A stretch of DNA of 64,000 bases from Odoribacter sp. Z80 (lineage in GTDB: Bacteria > Bacteroidota > Bacteroidia > Bacteroidales > Marinifilaceae): assembly GCF_009935865.1 (NCBI RefSeq), contig NZ_QWEL01000003.1:248001-312000 (forward strand), in the 5' to 3' direction. The notes below the pieces were generated by a model, which did no database searches, was not told where the DNA came from, and was given only the letters and a program-made list of their open reading frames with translations. A program made the translations under genes and the position numbers. Shown here piece by piece: positions 29,267-38,542 of this stretch (the stretch's first letter is position 1; the number at the start of each line of letters is the position of its first letter).

Positions 29267-29866
29267 TCACAACAATATTCCGGTAATAAAACCAAATCCG
29301 AATAAAAAACCGGCATATACTTGGGCTGGAGTATGTTTTTTCAAATATAAACGACAAACGCCCAATAAGCCGGAAAGCAAGAGGACAATCATAAAAATCC
29401 CTCTCAACTGACCGGGATAATGCATTCCTATGCTCAGCATAAAACCGCACAATCCTCCAATAGCCGTCATATGCATACTCATTTTCCAACGTAAAGTGAC
29501 AATGGAAAACAAAGACAATAAAATAACTAAAATCAGATACAATTGCTGTACAATTTGGGTATGACTCACTCCACGTAAAAGCCAGAACCCCAGAAAGGCA
29601 AAACCAACGGCAATTAAAATCGGATAAACCCGTTCTTGCTTCTCTTCCAATTTATAATTCCGGATCAGATGAAAATGTCTGAAAACGGGTAAACTCACCA
29701 AAGGCATAATCAGCAAAGTAAACACAACCACCGCATAACAATAATACTGTATATTTTTAGGAATAAGAGCAAAAACAGTATCTCCCTGAAAAATAAAAAG
29801 AAGAAAATAAACAGGCATACACAAAGGATGTAACAAATAAGAAACACCCCGGGCAAAATATCTCAT
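29267..29866 (-). CDS. PAP2-related membrane protein with degenerate motif
   Basis: This 199-residue protein has about six hydrophobic segments. It resembles the PAP2 (lipid phosphatase) superfamily in layout, with RVYPILIAVGFAF, MSMHMTAIGGLCG and RLYLKKHTPAQVYAGF in the expected order. However, the canonical PSGH is SMHM and the final HxxxD has Gln/Ala in place of the Asp, so the catalytic set looks incomplete. It may be a non-catalytic or divergent family member. It lies four bases after the stop of rpoN's start region, on the same strand, and probably belongs to the rpoN transcript. Confidence 0.6.
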   Translation of the reverse strand: MRYFARGVSYLLHPLCMPVYFLLFIFQGDTVFALIPKNIQYYCYAVVVFTLLIMPLVSLPVFRHFHLIRNYKLEEKQERVYPILIAVGFAFLGFWLLRGVSHTQIVQQLYLILVILLSLFSIVTLRWKMSMHMTAIGGLCGFMLSIGMHYPGQLRGIFMIVLLLSGLLGVCRLYLKKHTPAQVYAGFLFGFGFITGILL

Positions 29867-29873
29867 ATCAAAA

Positions 29874-31379
29874 TTATATTTCTCTTCTCAAACGTGCCAC
29901 CGGAATATCCAGCATCTGACGATATTTAGCTATAGTACGACGGGCTATCTGATAGCCTTTCTTTCCCATCATCTCCACCAGTTCATCATCCGTAAAAGGC
30001 CTCCTTTTATCCTCTTCATCTATTAATATCTTCAACGCATTTTTCAATTCTCCCGTACTGACTTCCTCCCCATCAGTAGTTTGCATACTACCAGAGAAAA
30101 AGTCTTTCAATGCATAAATACCAAACCAAGTCTGTACATATTTGGAGTTAGAAACCCGGGACACGGTAGACACATCTAATCCGGTTATATCCGCAATATC
30201 CTTTAAAATCATCGGTTTCAACATACTCTCATCTCCCGACAGAAAAAAATGTTTCTGAAATTGTACGATAGCCGTCATCGTCAGCATCAAGGTATTGTTT
30301 CTTTGATGTACAGCATCAATAAAGGAGCGGGCAGAGTTTAACTTATACTTCACAAAAAAAACTACATCTTTTTTATTTTTAGGTGATTCATTCTTCTGAT
30401 AATATTCCAGCATATTCAAATAAGACCTGTTAATCCTTAACTCCGGCACATCTCCGGTATTCAAACTCAATTGCAATTCCCCGTCTACCAGGTCCAAAAT
30501 AAAATCAGGAATAATTTTTTCTGCCTCATGTCCATACAAGGAGGAATCTCCGGCCACTCCACCAGGTTTCGGATTCAGTTTCAGAATTTCGTCAATTGCC
30601 TGTTTCAACTCTTCATCTTCCAAACGCAATTTACGGGCAATCTTCTCGTAATGTTTACGGGAGAACTCTTCAAAACAATCCTCCAAGACAGCTTTAGCCG
30701 ATAATAAAATCTTATTATCCGGATTTTCCGCAAGCCTGTGTTCCACCTGCAACAAAAGACACTCCCGTAAATCTCTGGCTCCCACCCCCGCAGGTTCAAA
30801 CTCCTGAATAACCTTTAAAAGATATAATAATTTATCCTCTGACACTTCAATGCCGGCACCGAATGCCAAATCATCCGCAATATTTTCTAAATCTCTCCGT
30901 AAATAACCGTCATCATCCATATTCCCAATGATGTATTCAGCTATATGACGGTCTTCTTCCGTTAAAGTACGTGTCCCCAATTGTGCTATCAGGCTTTCTC
31001 GGAAAGAGGCCCCCTGAGAAATAATAAAATCCCTGTTTTCATCCTCTCTGGAAGCATTGGAAGAAGATAAACGATATTCAGGAATATCATCACCATCATC
31101 TCCCATATAATCTTCCAGGGAAAATTCATCTTCACCACCACGCTCTTCTTCCTCTTCCGATTCATATTCCTCCCGTTCGTCCGGAGAATCTTCCAATGAG
31201 GAAGATTCTGCACTCAATTCATGCTCCTCTTCTCCCTCTTCCAACAGAGGATTTTGCTCCAATTCCTCCTTTATCCGTTGCTCAAGCTGATAAGTGGGAA
31301 GTTCCAACAGTTTAATCAACTGTATCTGGAGCGGATTAATCTTCAGCCCCAACTTCTGCTGTAAACCCTGCTTGAGCAC
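29874..31379 (-). CDS. rpoN: RNA polymerase sigma-54 factor
   Basis: This 501-residue protein directs RNA polymerase to -24/-12 promoters that need enhancer-binding ATPases. Region I is Gln/Leu-rich (QLIKLLELPTYQLEQRI), followed by a long acidic linker (DEREEYESEEEEERGGEDEF) and the core-binding region. The C-terminus has the helix-turn-helix and the RpoN box ARRTIAKYR at residues about 479-487. Length is typical. It ends 8 bases before the PAP2-like gene and lies downstream of asnS, on the same strand. Confidence 0.96.
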   Translation of the reverse strand: MLKQGLQQKLGLKINPLQIQLIKLLELPTYQLEQRIKEELEQNPLLEEGEEEHELSAESSSLEDSPDEREEYESEEEEERGGEDEFSLEDYMGDDGDDIPEYRLSSSNASREDENRDFIISQGASFRESLIAQLGTRTLTEEDRHIAEYIIGNMDDDGYLRRDLENIADDLAFGAGIEVSEDKLLYLLKVIQEFEPAGVGARDLRECLLLQVEHRLAENPDNKILLSAKAVLEDCFEEFSRKHYEKIARKLRLEDEELKQAIDEILKLNPKPGGVAGDSSLYGHEAEKIIPDFILDLVDGELQLSLNTGDVPELRINRSYLNMLEYYQKNESPKNKKDVVFFVKYKLNSARSFIDAVHQRNNTLMLTMTAIVQFQKHFFLSGDESMLKPMILKDIADITGLDVSTVSRVSNSKYVQTWFGIYALKDFFSGSMQTTDGEEVSTGELKNALKILIDEEDKRRPFTDDELVEMMGKKGYQIARRTIAKYRQMLDIPVARLRREI

Positions 31380-31406
31380 CTGAGCCTGTTTTAGATTTAT
31401 AACCGA

Positions 31407-32852
31407 TTAAAACTCTGCATTCTTTGGCGTACGAGGGAAAGGAATAACATCCCGGATATTTCCCATTCCGGTCACAAAAAGCAACAAACGTTCAAATCCC
31501 AATCCGAATCCACTATGAACTGCAGAACCGAATCGGCGGGTATCCAGATAATACTGCATGGACTCAACCGGAATACCAACTTCCTTCATTCGGTTCAACA
31601 ATTTATTTAGGTTCTCTTCACGCTGGGAACCGCCGATGATTTCCCCAATCTGAGGGAACAGCACATCCATGGCAGCAACAGTTTTACCATCCGGATTCTG
31701 TTTCATGTAAAATGCCTTAATCTCTTTCGGATAGCCTGTGAGGATAACCGGTTTCTTAAAATGCTTCTCCACCAAATAACGCTCGTGCTCGCTCTGCAAA
31801 TCCACTCCCCAACCATCCACCGGATATTGAAATTTCCCGTTTTTATTGGGCTTGCTGTTTTTCAATATATCAATGGCATCGGTATAAGAAACCCGTTCAA
31901 AATCATGCGTTAACACGAAATTCAATTTTTCAATCAACTCCATGGAGCGTTCTTCTGCCTTCTTATTTTTCTCTTCCTCCTGCAAACGGGCGCTCAAGAA
32001 CTTCAAATCATCCATACAATTATCCAAAGCATATCGGATCAGATACTTCAGAAAATCTTCGGCCAAATCCATATTGTCATTCAGGTCATAAAAAGCAGCC
32101 TCCGGCTCTATCATCCAGAATTCAGACAAATGGCGGGTCGTATTGGAATTTTCCGCACGGAAAGTAGGACCAAAAGTATAAATCTTTCCCAAAGCCATAG
32201 CTCCTAATTCCCCTTCCAATTGTCCGCTTACCGTTAAATTGGTTGCTTTACCAAAAAAATCCTGCTTGAAATCCACATCTCCCTCTTCCGTCAAAGGAGG
32301 ATTTTTAGGATCCAGCGTTGTCACCCGAAACATCTCTCCCGCCCCTTCACAATCCGAAGCCGTAATTAAAGGAGTATGCAAATAAAAGAAACCATTCCGG
32401 TTAAAATACTGGTGAATAGCAAAAGCCATTGCATGACGAATCCGGAATATCGCACCAAAAGTATTCGTACGAAAACGCAAATGGGCCACTTCACGCAAGA
32501 ATTCCAAGCTATGTTTTTTGGGCTGTATCGGATATTTGTCCGGATCAGCCTCACCCAACACCTCCAGCGAAGAAGCCTGAATTTCGCGAGCCTGACCACT
32601 GCCGGCACTTTCTACCAACTCTCCACTGACATGAATAGCAGCACCAGTAGTCACCTTTTTCATCAGTTCCTCGGAAAAATGATTCATATCCACCACAATC
32701 TGTATATTGTTTACAGTCGAACCATCATTTAAAGCAATAAAATTTACTTGTTTGTTGCCCCGTTTGGTCCTTACCCAACCACTGATTTCCACTTCTTTAC
32801 CGCAATCATCCGATTGCAAAAGTTCTTTGACTGACAATTTTTTTGTGCTCAT
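31407..32852 (-). CDS. asnS: Asparagine-tRNA ligase
   Basis: This 481-residue class IIb synthetase charges tRNA-Asn. An N-terminal OB-fold ([20 protein letters not shown]) binds the anticodon. The catalytic domain shows class II motif 2 ([21 protein letters not shown]) and motif 3 ([21 protein letters not shown]). The C-terminus [11 protein letters not shown] is typical of AsnRS rather than AspRS. It precedes rpoN by 27 bases and may share its transcript. Confidence 0.97.
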   Translation of the reverse strand: MSTKKLSVKELLQSDDCGKEVEISGWVRTKRGNKQVNFIALNDGSTVNNIQIVVDMNHFSEELMKKVTTGAAIHVSGELVESAGSGQAREIQASSLEVLGEADPDKYPIQPKKHSLEFLREVAHLRFRTNTFGAIFRIRHAMAFAIHQYFNRNGFFYLHTPLITASDCEGAGEMFRVTTLDPKNPPLTEEGDVDFKQDFFGKATNLTVSGQLEGELGAMALGKIYTFGPTFRAENSNTTRHLSEFWMIEPEAAFYDLNDNMDLAEDFLKYLIRYALDNCMDDLKFLSARLQEEEKNKKAEERSMELIEKLNFVLTHDFERVSYTDAIDILKNSKPNKNGKFQYPVDGWGVDLQSEHERYLVEKHFKKPVILTGYPKEIKAFYMKQNPDGKTVAAMDVLFPQIGEIIGGSQREENLNKLLNRMKEVGIPVESMQYYLDTRRFGSAVHSGFGLGFERLLLFVTGMGNIRDVIPFPRTPKNAEF

Positions 32853-33088
32853 CTTTTTTTATTTACACAGTTAATCTTGTTATCTCCACCTCACCCTCCT
32901 CCTCCTCAGAATTGCAAAAGTAATAATTAACCAGCAAATCACAAACAAAGTTCTCCCACCTAAACCACAAAACTCCTTAATCGTTTTTCAAACAAAACCA
33001 TAAAATTTTATACGCACTTGATTCACTGTACTATTTACTCAGTAAAATATTTCCTTGCTTTTATGATTTTATCTATTTATATATCAGG

Positions 33089-34213
33089 CTAAACAACAAA
33101 TAATTCCGCTAAAACAGCATCAGATAAAAGCCAGCCTCTTTCAGTCATCCGGATACGCCCATCCGGACACGGCTTCATTAATCCCTGCCTTATATAATTC
33201 CGGATTTTTCCCTCTGTTTCTCTCCACCAAAAGGGTTGCATTCGGGCCAAATCATCCGGGGCTATTCCCCAGCAGGTACGAAAATTAGTCATACAATATT
33301 CGTTATACTGATCTTCAAGACGAAGATCCTCTTGTTCAAATGATAAAATCCCATTATTTATACTTTCAATATAGGTTTTTACATTCGCAACATTCCATTG
33401 CCTGGAATGTCCGTTATAAGAATGTGCTGCTGCTCCCAATCCAATATAAGATTGTTGTTGCCAATAGGAGGTATTGTGTTTGGAATATTTAAAGTTTTTA
33501 GCAAAATTAGAAATTTCATAATGTTCAAATCCAATATTTTTCAAGTAATCACAAACGAATAAATATTGTTCGGCCAGCGTATCATCATCCAAGGGCCGGA
33601 ATTTCCCTTTTTTCGCTAACTTTTCAAAAACAGAATTTGAATCAATACTTAAAATATATACTGATACATGCGAGACAGACAGATTATTTAATATCTCCAA
33701 GTCATGAACCAAACTCTCCGGATGGCTACCAGGCAAACCAATAATTAAATCAATACCTACATTCTGAAAACCGCTGTTTACTGCCCTTTCTACCGCTTCA
33801 ACAGCCATTTTCCCAGTATGCCTTCTGTTTATCCGTTTCAAAAGTTCATCATTAAAAGATTGAATACCAATAGTTATACGATTAAATCCAAGCTCTTTCA
33901 ATACCTTTAATTTATCCGTAGACACATCTTCAGGATTCATCTCTATAGAACACTCTGCATCACTATTCAAAACCCAAGTTTCATGTATTTTATGAACAAT
34001 AATTTCAAGTTCATCTTTATCTAAGAGAGAAGGAGTGCCACCACCCAAATACAAACTTTCCATCCCACTGCCTGGCAAATAATTTTTTCTCCATTCCATT
34101 TCCCGACACAAAGCCGCAATATAAGCCTCTTTCCATTGCAAAGAAACTACAGAATAAAAACCGCAGTAAAAACACTTACTCCGACAAAAAGGTATATGTA
34201 CATAAATTCCCAT
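33089..34213 (-). CDS. hemW: HemW-like radical SAM protein (heme chaperone family)
   Basis: This 374-residue radical SAM protein has the iron-sulfur motif CRSKCFYCGF (CxxxCxYC) near the N-terminus and YLGGGTPSLL. HemW-type segments follow (GVQSFNDELLKRINRRHT-like, here GIQSFNDELLKRINR, and NFAKNFKYSKHNTSYWQ). HemW inserts or handles heme; the family is often mislabelled coproporphyrinogen III oxidase (HemN). The HemN-specific features are not apparent. It is divergent from rplM. Confidence 0.9.
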   Translation of the reverse strand: MGIYVHIPFCRSKCFYCGFYSVVSLQWKEAYIAALCREMEWRKNYLPGSGMESLYLGGGTPSLLDKDELEIIVHKIHETWVLNSDAECSIEMNPEDVSTDKLKVLKELGFNRITIGIQSFNDELLKRINRRHTGKMAVEAVERAVNSGFQNVGIDLIIGLPGSHPESLVHDLEILNNLSVSHVSVYILSIDSNSVFEKLAKKGKFRPLDDDTLAEQYLFVCDYLKNIGFEHYEISNFAKNFKYSKHNTSYWQQQSYIGLGAAAHSYNGHSRQWNVANVKTYIESINNGILSFEQEDLRLEDQYNEYCMTNFRTCWGIAPDDLARMQPFWWRETEGKIRNYIRQGLMKPCPDGRIRMTERGWLLSDAVLAELFVV

Positions 34214-34584
34214 CTCAATGCCCTATATTTTTTTTTTACAAATCTAAAAATCATATTTATCCCGACAAAATGCAGGTGACTCAAAATAAAGCATTATTCC
34301 GGATGTTTGCATAATCTACCACCATTTCGAAAAAACAGCATGAAAACAAATAATATTTTAAAGGCAAACCGTTTGATTATAAATAAACTTTGATTAAATT
34401 TGCCCCTCATTTTGAAGTGGTATGCTCTTTAAACTGCAAGGTTGAACCTTAGCCATTTACCTTACAGGCACATTTTCAGGGAATAGGATTTTGGTCTGCC
34501 CGACTATGCGTTTTTCTTATTTCCAGTCAATTGCAAGAGTCCCACGACAAAAGGCAAACAGATGTTTAATTAAAATTAAAAAAA
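34214..34584 (+). promoter_or_regulatory. rplM promoter and long 5' leader
   Basis: TTTG (34372-34375), 19 bases, then TAAATTTG (34395-34402) is an exact Bacteroidetes promoter. Transcription should begin near 34409, giving a leader of about 175 bases before the rplM start. Ribosomal protein operons often carry such leaders for autoregulation. A short self-complementary AAGG/CCTT element occurs, but I cannot draw a convincing fold. Upstream bases 34214-34371 hold no gene I can support. Confidence 0.75.
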
Positions 34585-35040
34585 GTGGATCAAGTAAGTT
34601 ACAAAACGACTTATGTCAACAAAGCCACAGCACAAAAAGAGTGGGTTGTTGTTGATGCAGAAAATCAGGTTTTGGGACGCCTTGCCGCTAAAGTTGCGAA
34701 ACTTTTAAGAGGCAAATACAAACCGTCCTTTACCCCGTTTGAAGATTGCGGTGATAATGTGATCATCATCAACGCAGAGAAAGTAGTGTTAACCGGAAAT
34801 AAGTTAACCGACAAAGTGTATACCCGTCACACCGGATATCCGGGAGGACAGCGTCACACTTCTCCGGCAGCCGTATTAAAGGTACATCCGGAAAGAGTAA
34901 TCGAACATGCCGTTCGTGGTATGCTTCCAAAAAATCGTCTGGGAAGAGCTGTGCTGAAAAATCTTCATTTGTATGCAGGTGCTGCACACAAACATGAAGC
35001 TCAACAGCCTAAAGTAATTGATTTAAATTCTTTAAACTAA
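34585..35040 (+). CDS. rplM: 50S ribosomal protein L13
   Basis: This 151-residue large-subunit protein carries the L13 hallmarks WVVVDAENQVLGRLAAKVA, GDNVIIINAEKV, and AVRGMLPKNRLGR. The start is GTG at 34585: no ATG lies between the upstream in-frame stop (34567-34569) and the conserved YKTTYVNK region. First of four translation genes (rplM, rpsI, rpsB, tsf) transcribed together, six bases before rpsI. The long leader and GTG start may relate to expression control. Confidence 0.96.
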   Translation: MDQVSYKTTYVNKATAQKEWVVVDAENQVLGRLAAKVAKLLRGKYKPSFTPFEDCGDNVIIINAEKVVLTGNKLTDKVYTRHTGYPGGQRHTSPAAVLKVHPERVIEHAVRGMLPKNRLGRAVLKNLHLYAGAAHKHEAQQPKVIDLNSLN

Positions 35041-35046
35041 CAGATC

Positions 35047-35433
35047 ATGGAAGTAATTAACGCAATCGGTAGAAGAAAAGCAGCAGTCGCTCGCGTTTAC
35101 GTAAGTGAAGGAAAAGGAAATATCACTATCAACAAACGTCCGTTGGAAGAATATTTCACTTTACCCACTCTGCAGTACATTGTAAAACAACCTCTCGAAC
35201 TGTTGGGAGTTACCGGTCAGTATGACATCAAGGTAAATCTGGACGGTGGCGGTTTCAAAGGCCAGGCAGAAGCTCTGCGTCTGGGTATCGCAAGAGCATT
35301 GGTTGAAATCAATGCAGAAGACAAAGCTAAATTAAGAGCAGCAGGTTTCGTAACACGTGATCCCCGCGAAGTGGAACGTAAGAAACCAGGTCAGCCCAAA
35401 GCACGTAAGAGATTCCAGTTCTCTAAACGTTAA
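35047..35433 (+). CDS. rpsI: 30S ribosomal protein S9
   Basis: This 128-residue small-subunit protein shows the S9 N-terminus [14 protein letters not shown] and a C-terminus ending in the basic [11 protein letters not shown] that reaches the P-site tRNA. The central [19 protein letters not shown] segment is diagnostic. It follows rplM by six bases, the near-universal L13-S9 pair. Confidence 0.97.
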   Translation: MEVINAIGRRKAAVARVYVSEGKGNITINKRPLEEYFTLPTLQYIVKQPLELLGVTGQYDIKVNLDGGGFKGQAEALRLGIARALVEINAEDKAKLRAAGFVTRDPREVERKKPGQPKARKRFQFSKR

Positions 35434-35526
35434 TTTCAGTTTAGTATCTAAATTGGCGGGACTCCTTCAGTGGGACTACCTGGCAATTGCTTAAATGAAG
35501 AATGTAAACTTTTTAAAAACATCAAA

Positions 35527-36309
35527 ATGTCAAATACAAATTTCGACGAATTATTAAATGCAGGTTGTCATTTCGGACACCTGACCCGTAAATGGAATCC
35601 TAAAATGGCTCCGTACATTTTTATGGAGCGTAATGATATCCACATCATAGACCTGAACAAAACAGCCATTATGCTGGACAAAGCAACTGCTGCACTGAAG
35701 CAAATTGCCAAATCAGGTCGTAAAATTCTGTTTGTTGCAACAAAAAAACAGGCTAAGGACATTGTTGCTGAAAAAATTTCCAATATTAACATGCCTTATG
35801 TTACAGAAAGATGGCCGGGCGGTATGCTGACTAATTTCCCGACAATCCGTAAGGCAGTGAAAAAAATGACCACCATCGACAAGATGGAGAAAGACGGAAC
35901 ATTTGACCATCTTTCAAAACGAGAAAAACTTCAAATTGCGCGTCAGCGTGCAAAACTGGACAAGAACTTAGGAAGTATTGCCGACCTGACACGTCTGCCG
36001 GCAGCTCTCTTTGTTGTTGACGTTATGAAAGAATACATTGCCGTAAAAGAAGCCCGGACTTTGGGAATTCCGGTATTTGCCATGGTAGATACCAATTCAG
36101 ATCCGAATGGTATTGACTTTGTTATTCCGTGTAACGATGATGCCTCTACTTCAATCAGTCTGGTGATGGATAAAGTTGCTGAAGCTATTAAAGAAGGCCT
36201 TTCTGAACGTAAAGCTGAAAAAGACAAAGAAGGAACCGATAAAAAAACGGTAACCTCCAAAGCTGAAAAAGTAGCAGAAGACGAAGTTGAAGAAGCAACT
36301 GAAGAATAA
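35527..36309 (+). CDS. rpsB: 30S ribosomal protein S2
   Basis: This protein of about 260 residues has the S2 signatures LLNAGCHFGHLTRKWNPKM, VTERWPGGMLTNF and DTNSDPNGIDFVIPCNDDA. It ends with a charged Lys/Glu tail. ATG at 35527 (MSNTNFDELL) is preferred; an upstream ATG at 35470 adds a non-conserved Cys-rich stretch. The 93 bases between rpsI and this start contain a possible outer helix (AATTG 35451-35455 with CAATT 35484-35488) that could belong to an S2-type leader, a weak signal. Confidence 0.96.
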   Translation: MSNTNFDELLNAGCHFGHLTRKWNPKMAPYIFMERNDIHIIDLNKTAIMLDKATAALKQIAKSGRKILFVATKKQAKDIVAEKISNINMPYVTERWPGGMLTNFPTIRKAVKKMTTIDKMEKDGTFDHLSKREKLQIARQRAKLDKNLGSIADLTRLPAALFVVDVMKEYIAVKEARTLGIPVFAMVDTNSDPNGIDFVIPCNDDASTSISLVMDKVAEAIKEGLSERKAEKDKEGTDKKTVTSKAEKVAEDEVEEATEE

Positions 36310-36320
36310 ACTGATTTCAG

Positions 36321-36360
36321 ATTTACAGTTCCGGGTTATTGTAAATCCGGAATTGTAAAT
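36321..36360 (+). promoter_or_regulatory. Hairpin in the rpsB-tsf spacer
   Basis: Fourteen-base arms (ATTTACAGTTCCGG and CCGGAATTGTAAAT, one G-T pair) flank a 12-base loop. No T-run follows, so it is not a standard terminator. It may be an RNA-processing or translational control element between rpsB and tsf. Confidence 0.55.
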
Positions 36361-36383
36361 TTAAATCCTAAATCAAAATTAAA

Positions 36384-37202
36384 ATGGAAATAAAAGCAGC
36401 CGATGTAATGAAGTTGCGCCACGCAACTAATGCAGGAATGATGGACTGTAAAAAGGCCCTTCAGGAAGCTGAAGGCGATTTCGATAAAGCTGTTGACATC
36501 ATCCGCAAACGTGGCCTTATCGTAGCCAGCAAACGTGCTGACCGGGAAGCAAAAGAAGGTTGCGTACTGGCTCATGCAGAAGGTAAAAAAGGAGTAATGG
36601 TAAGTCTGAACTGCGAAACCGATTTCGTAGCTAAGAATGAAAACTTCATCAACTTTACCCGCCAAATCCTGGATGCCGCTTTTGCTAATATGCCTGCAAC
36701 TAAAGAAGAGTTGATGGCTATACAAATTGACGGCCGTTCAATTGCCGATCAAATTGCAGAACAAACCGGTGTAATCGGTGAAAAACTGGAACTGGCTTAT
36801 TACGGCAAAGTAGAAGCCGAAGCAACCATTGCCTATATTCACCCGGGTAATAAACTGGCAACAGTAGTCGGATTCAACAAAGAAGCCGATGTTCAAGCAA
36901 AAAAAGACGTTGCGATGCAGGCAGCAGCAATGGCTCCTATTGCTGTTGACAAAAACGACGTTCCTCAAGATGTTATTGCTCATGAACTGGAAATCGGTCG
37001 TGAAAAAGCACGTGAAGAAGGAAAACCAGAAAATATGCTTGATAAAATTGCTGAAGGCCGTTTGAATAAATTCTATCAGGAATCTACCCTATTGAATCAA
37101 GCTTTTGTAAAAGACGGAAAACAAACCGTAAAAGCTTATTTAGCCGGTGTCGACAAAGACCTAACAGTGACTGGATTCATTCGCTTTACTCTGAATGATT
37201 AA
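36384..37202 (+). CDS. tsf: Elongation factor Ts
   Basis: This 272-residue guanine nucleotide exchange factor recycles EF-Tu-GDP. The N-terminal UBA-like region (VMKLRHATNAGMMDCKKAL) and the core motif SLNCETDFVAKNENF are present, with a second subdomain containing EIGREKAREEGKPENML. The last gene of the operon, it is followed by a strong terminator. Confidence 0.97.
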   Translation: MEIKAADVMKLRHATNAGMMDCKKALQEAEGDFDKAVDIIRKRGLIVASKRADREAKEGCVLAHAEGKKGVMVSLNCETDFVAKNENFINFTRQILDAAFANMPATKEELMAIQIDGRSIADQIAEQTGVIGEKLELAYYGKVEAEATIAYIHPGNKLATVVGFNKEADVQAKKDVAMQAAAMAPIAVDKNDVPQDVIAHELEIGREKAREEGKPENMLDKIAEGRLNKFYQESTLLNQAFVKDGKQTVKAYLAGVDKDLTVTGFIRFTLND

Positions 37203-37223
37203 TCCCCTTCACAATTCATGAAA

Positions 37224-37258
37224 AAATAGAGGAGAGACTTTCTCTCCTCTATTTTTTT
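37224..37258 (+). terminator. Intrinsic terminator of the rplM-tsf operon
   Basis: Fourteen-base perfect arms (AAATAGAGGAGAGA / TCTCTCCTCTATTT) with a three-base loop end in seven T residues. It begins 21 bases after the tsf stop. Confidence 0.92.
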
Positions 37259-37671
37259 GTCGCTTTCACCAATAAATCACTCCATCCCGTCTACTACTCT
37301 ATTTTCCCTGTCTTTTCTTCTTCCTTCTTATTTAAAGTTTTATACCGCCAAATTTCTACTTCATTTTCATCTCTTAGTTCTCCTCACCCAAAGAACGGGG
37401 TATTTCTGTTATCTGTTATGTATAATACTATTTTTACATTTTACGAATACCCATGCCATTATAATTCTGCTCATTATTCTCATTTTTTAACTTTCTATTT
37501 ATGAATTAAATTTATATAACAGATTCAGAAAAATAAGATAAAAAGAGTAACTATGCCCTATAAAAGATAAATAAAAAATTAAAATTTCTATTCATTTTTA
37601 TCTAAAAAAATAAAAATACTTTTCCTAAAAGTAAAATTACTATCTTAATTAAAAAAATAACTTCTCTAAAA

Positions 37672-37702
37672 TATGAACAAAATATTATTGTTTTTGTTCA
37701 TA
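37672..37702. repeat. Inverted repeat in the AT-rich gap
   Basis: Perfect 11-base arms TATGAACAAAA and TTTTGTTCATA flank a nine-base loop. No protein-coding context explains it. Confidence 0.6.
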
Positions 37703-37880
37703 ATAAAGCCCCAATAAATACGGAATAAAAATGGAGTAGATTGCTAAATAGTTGAAAAATTAATATATTGAAGATTACTATATTATCATATTTAAAGTCT
37801 ATAAAAAAATTAGATAATACATATCTCTGATTTTTAGCTCAATTTTTCTTTTTTATCCGTTTTATATTTTAATAAAGAAT

Positions 37881-37941
37881 ATCTGAAAAGATAAAATAGA
37901 TAATATATTCGCCTATTATTTAACTATTAAGCTTTTCAGAT
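37881..37941. repeat. Long imperfect hairpin in the AT-rich gap
   Basis: Three nested helices stack: ATCTGAAAAG with CTTTTCAGAT (10 pairs), AATAG with CTATT (5) and ATAATA with TATTAT (6), closing on the loop TATTCGCC. Outside the stem the plus strand is T-rich, so a terminator role is possible. Confidence 0.65.
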
Positions 37942-38309
37942 TCAAATTTTCTTTTTCCATATCCAATTCTAAAATAACTTTCCTAAAAATTGATCCTTAT
38001 GTATTTCCTAATATGCTTATATAGAGAATTTATACATTAAAAAAATCCGTGTCTATTATAATCGTATTTTAATCACAATTTTTTGCTGATTAGTAGTTGT
38101 ACCCTATCTAAATCCACAACCTGACAACGCACTTTACATTTTCCTCCTTGATTATCAGAAACTTTATTCTTGAGATTCAAAACTTTCAGCCTTTTCCCGT
38201 TTTACAGCCTTGTCACCCGTATCATCCCTTAATCACAGTCTGATCTCCTTTGAACAAACATATTCCAAACCTTATTCCAGTTGAATTCATCCCACTAATT
38301 TGTACCTAT

Positions 38310-38340
38310 CAAAAGTATTCTGTACTGTAAACAGAACAAA
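38310..38340 (-). promoter_or_regulatory. Leftward consensus promoter in the gap
   Basis: On the minus strand TTTG (38340-38337), 19 bases, TACTTTTG (38317-38310) matches the Bacteroidetes consensus exactly. Transcription would start near 38303 and run left into the gap, away from pyrH. The first ATG downstream (38290) opens only a 22-codon frame. Confidence 0.6.
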
Positions 38341-38542
38341 AGAAGTAACAGCAATATACCCGAAAGCTTAGGGTTAATTTTATAAAATAAACCAAAACCA
38401 TTCGCACATTCATTTCCAGCATAAAAAATCAGAACAAGGGTTTTGAAATATTTTCAAATACTTCATCTCAAAATTGGGTAAAATTAATTAGCTTTGTTCT
38501 ACTTTTTCATAACTGAAATATTTTTCATTTTGATTAAATATA

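Larger units (their letters stand above)
37259..38542. other. AT-rich gap of about 1.3 kb without a convincing gene
   Basis: No open frame with coding character fits this stretch. Bases about 37490-38090 are extremely AT-rich and include hairpins at 37672-37702 and 37881-37941. Bases about 38090-38300 return to a GC level like nearby genes and show short coding-like runs in different minus-strand frames. A leftward promoter sits at 38310-38340. TAGCTTTG at 38489-38496 may serve pyrH. Confidence 0.7.

Noticed and set aside
34506-34650. Upstream frame from ATG 34506 overlapping rplM
   Set aside because: It is out of frame with rplM, and its sequence shows no family pattern. It is mentioned only as a possible regulatory peptide.
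37257-37490. Short open frame just after the tsf terminator
   Set aside because: It starts inside the T-run of the terminator, is made mostly of Ser, Leu, Phe and Ile from T- and C-rich sequence, and has no ribosome site or family resemblance.
37259-38542. Possible replication origin in the AT-rich gap
   Set aside because: A few sites resemble DnaA boxes (for example TTAATCACA) but each has at least one mismatch, there is no cluster, and dnaA or dnaN are not nearby.
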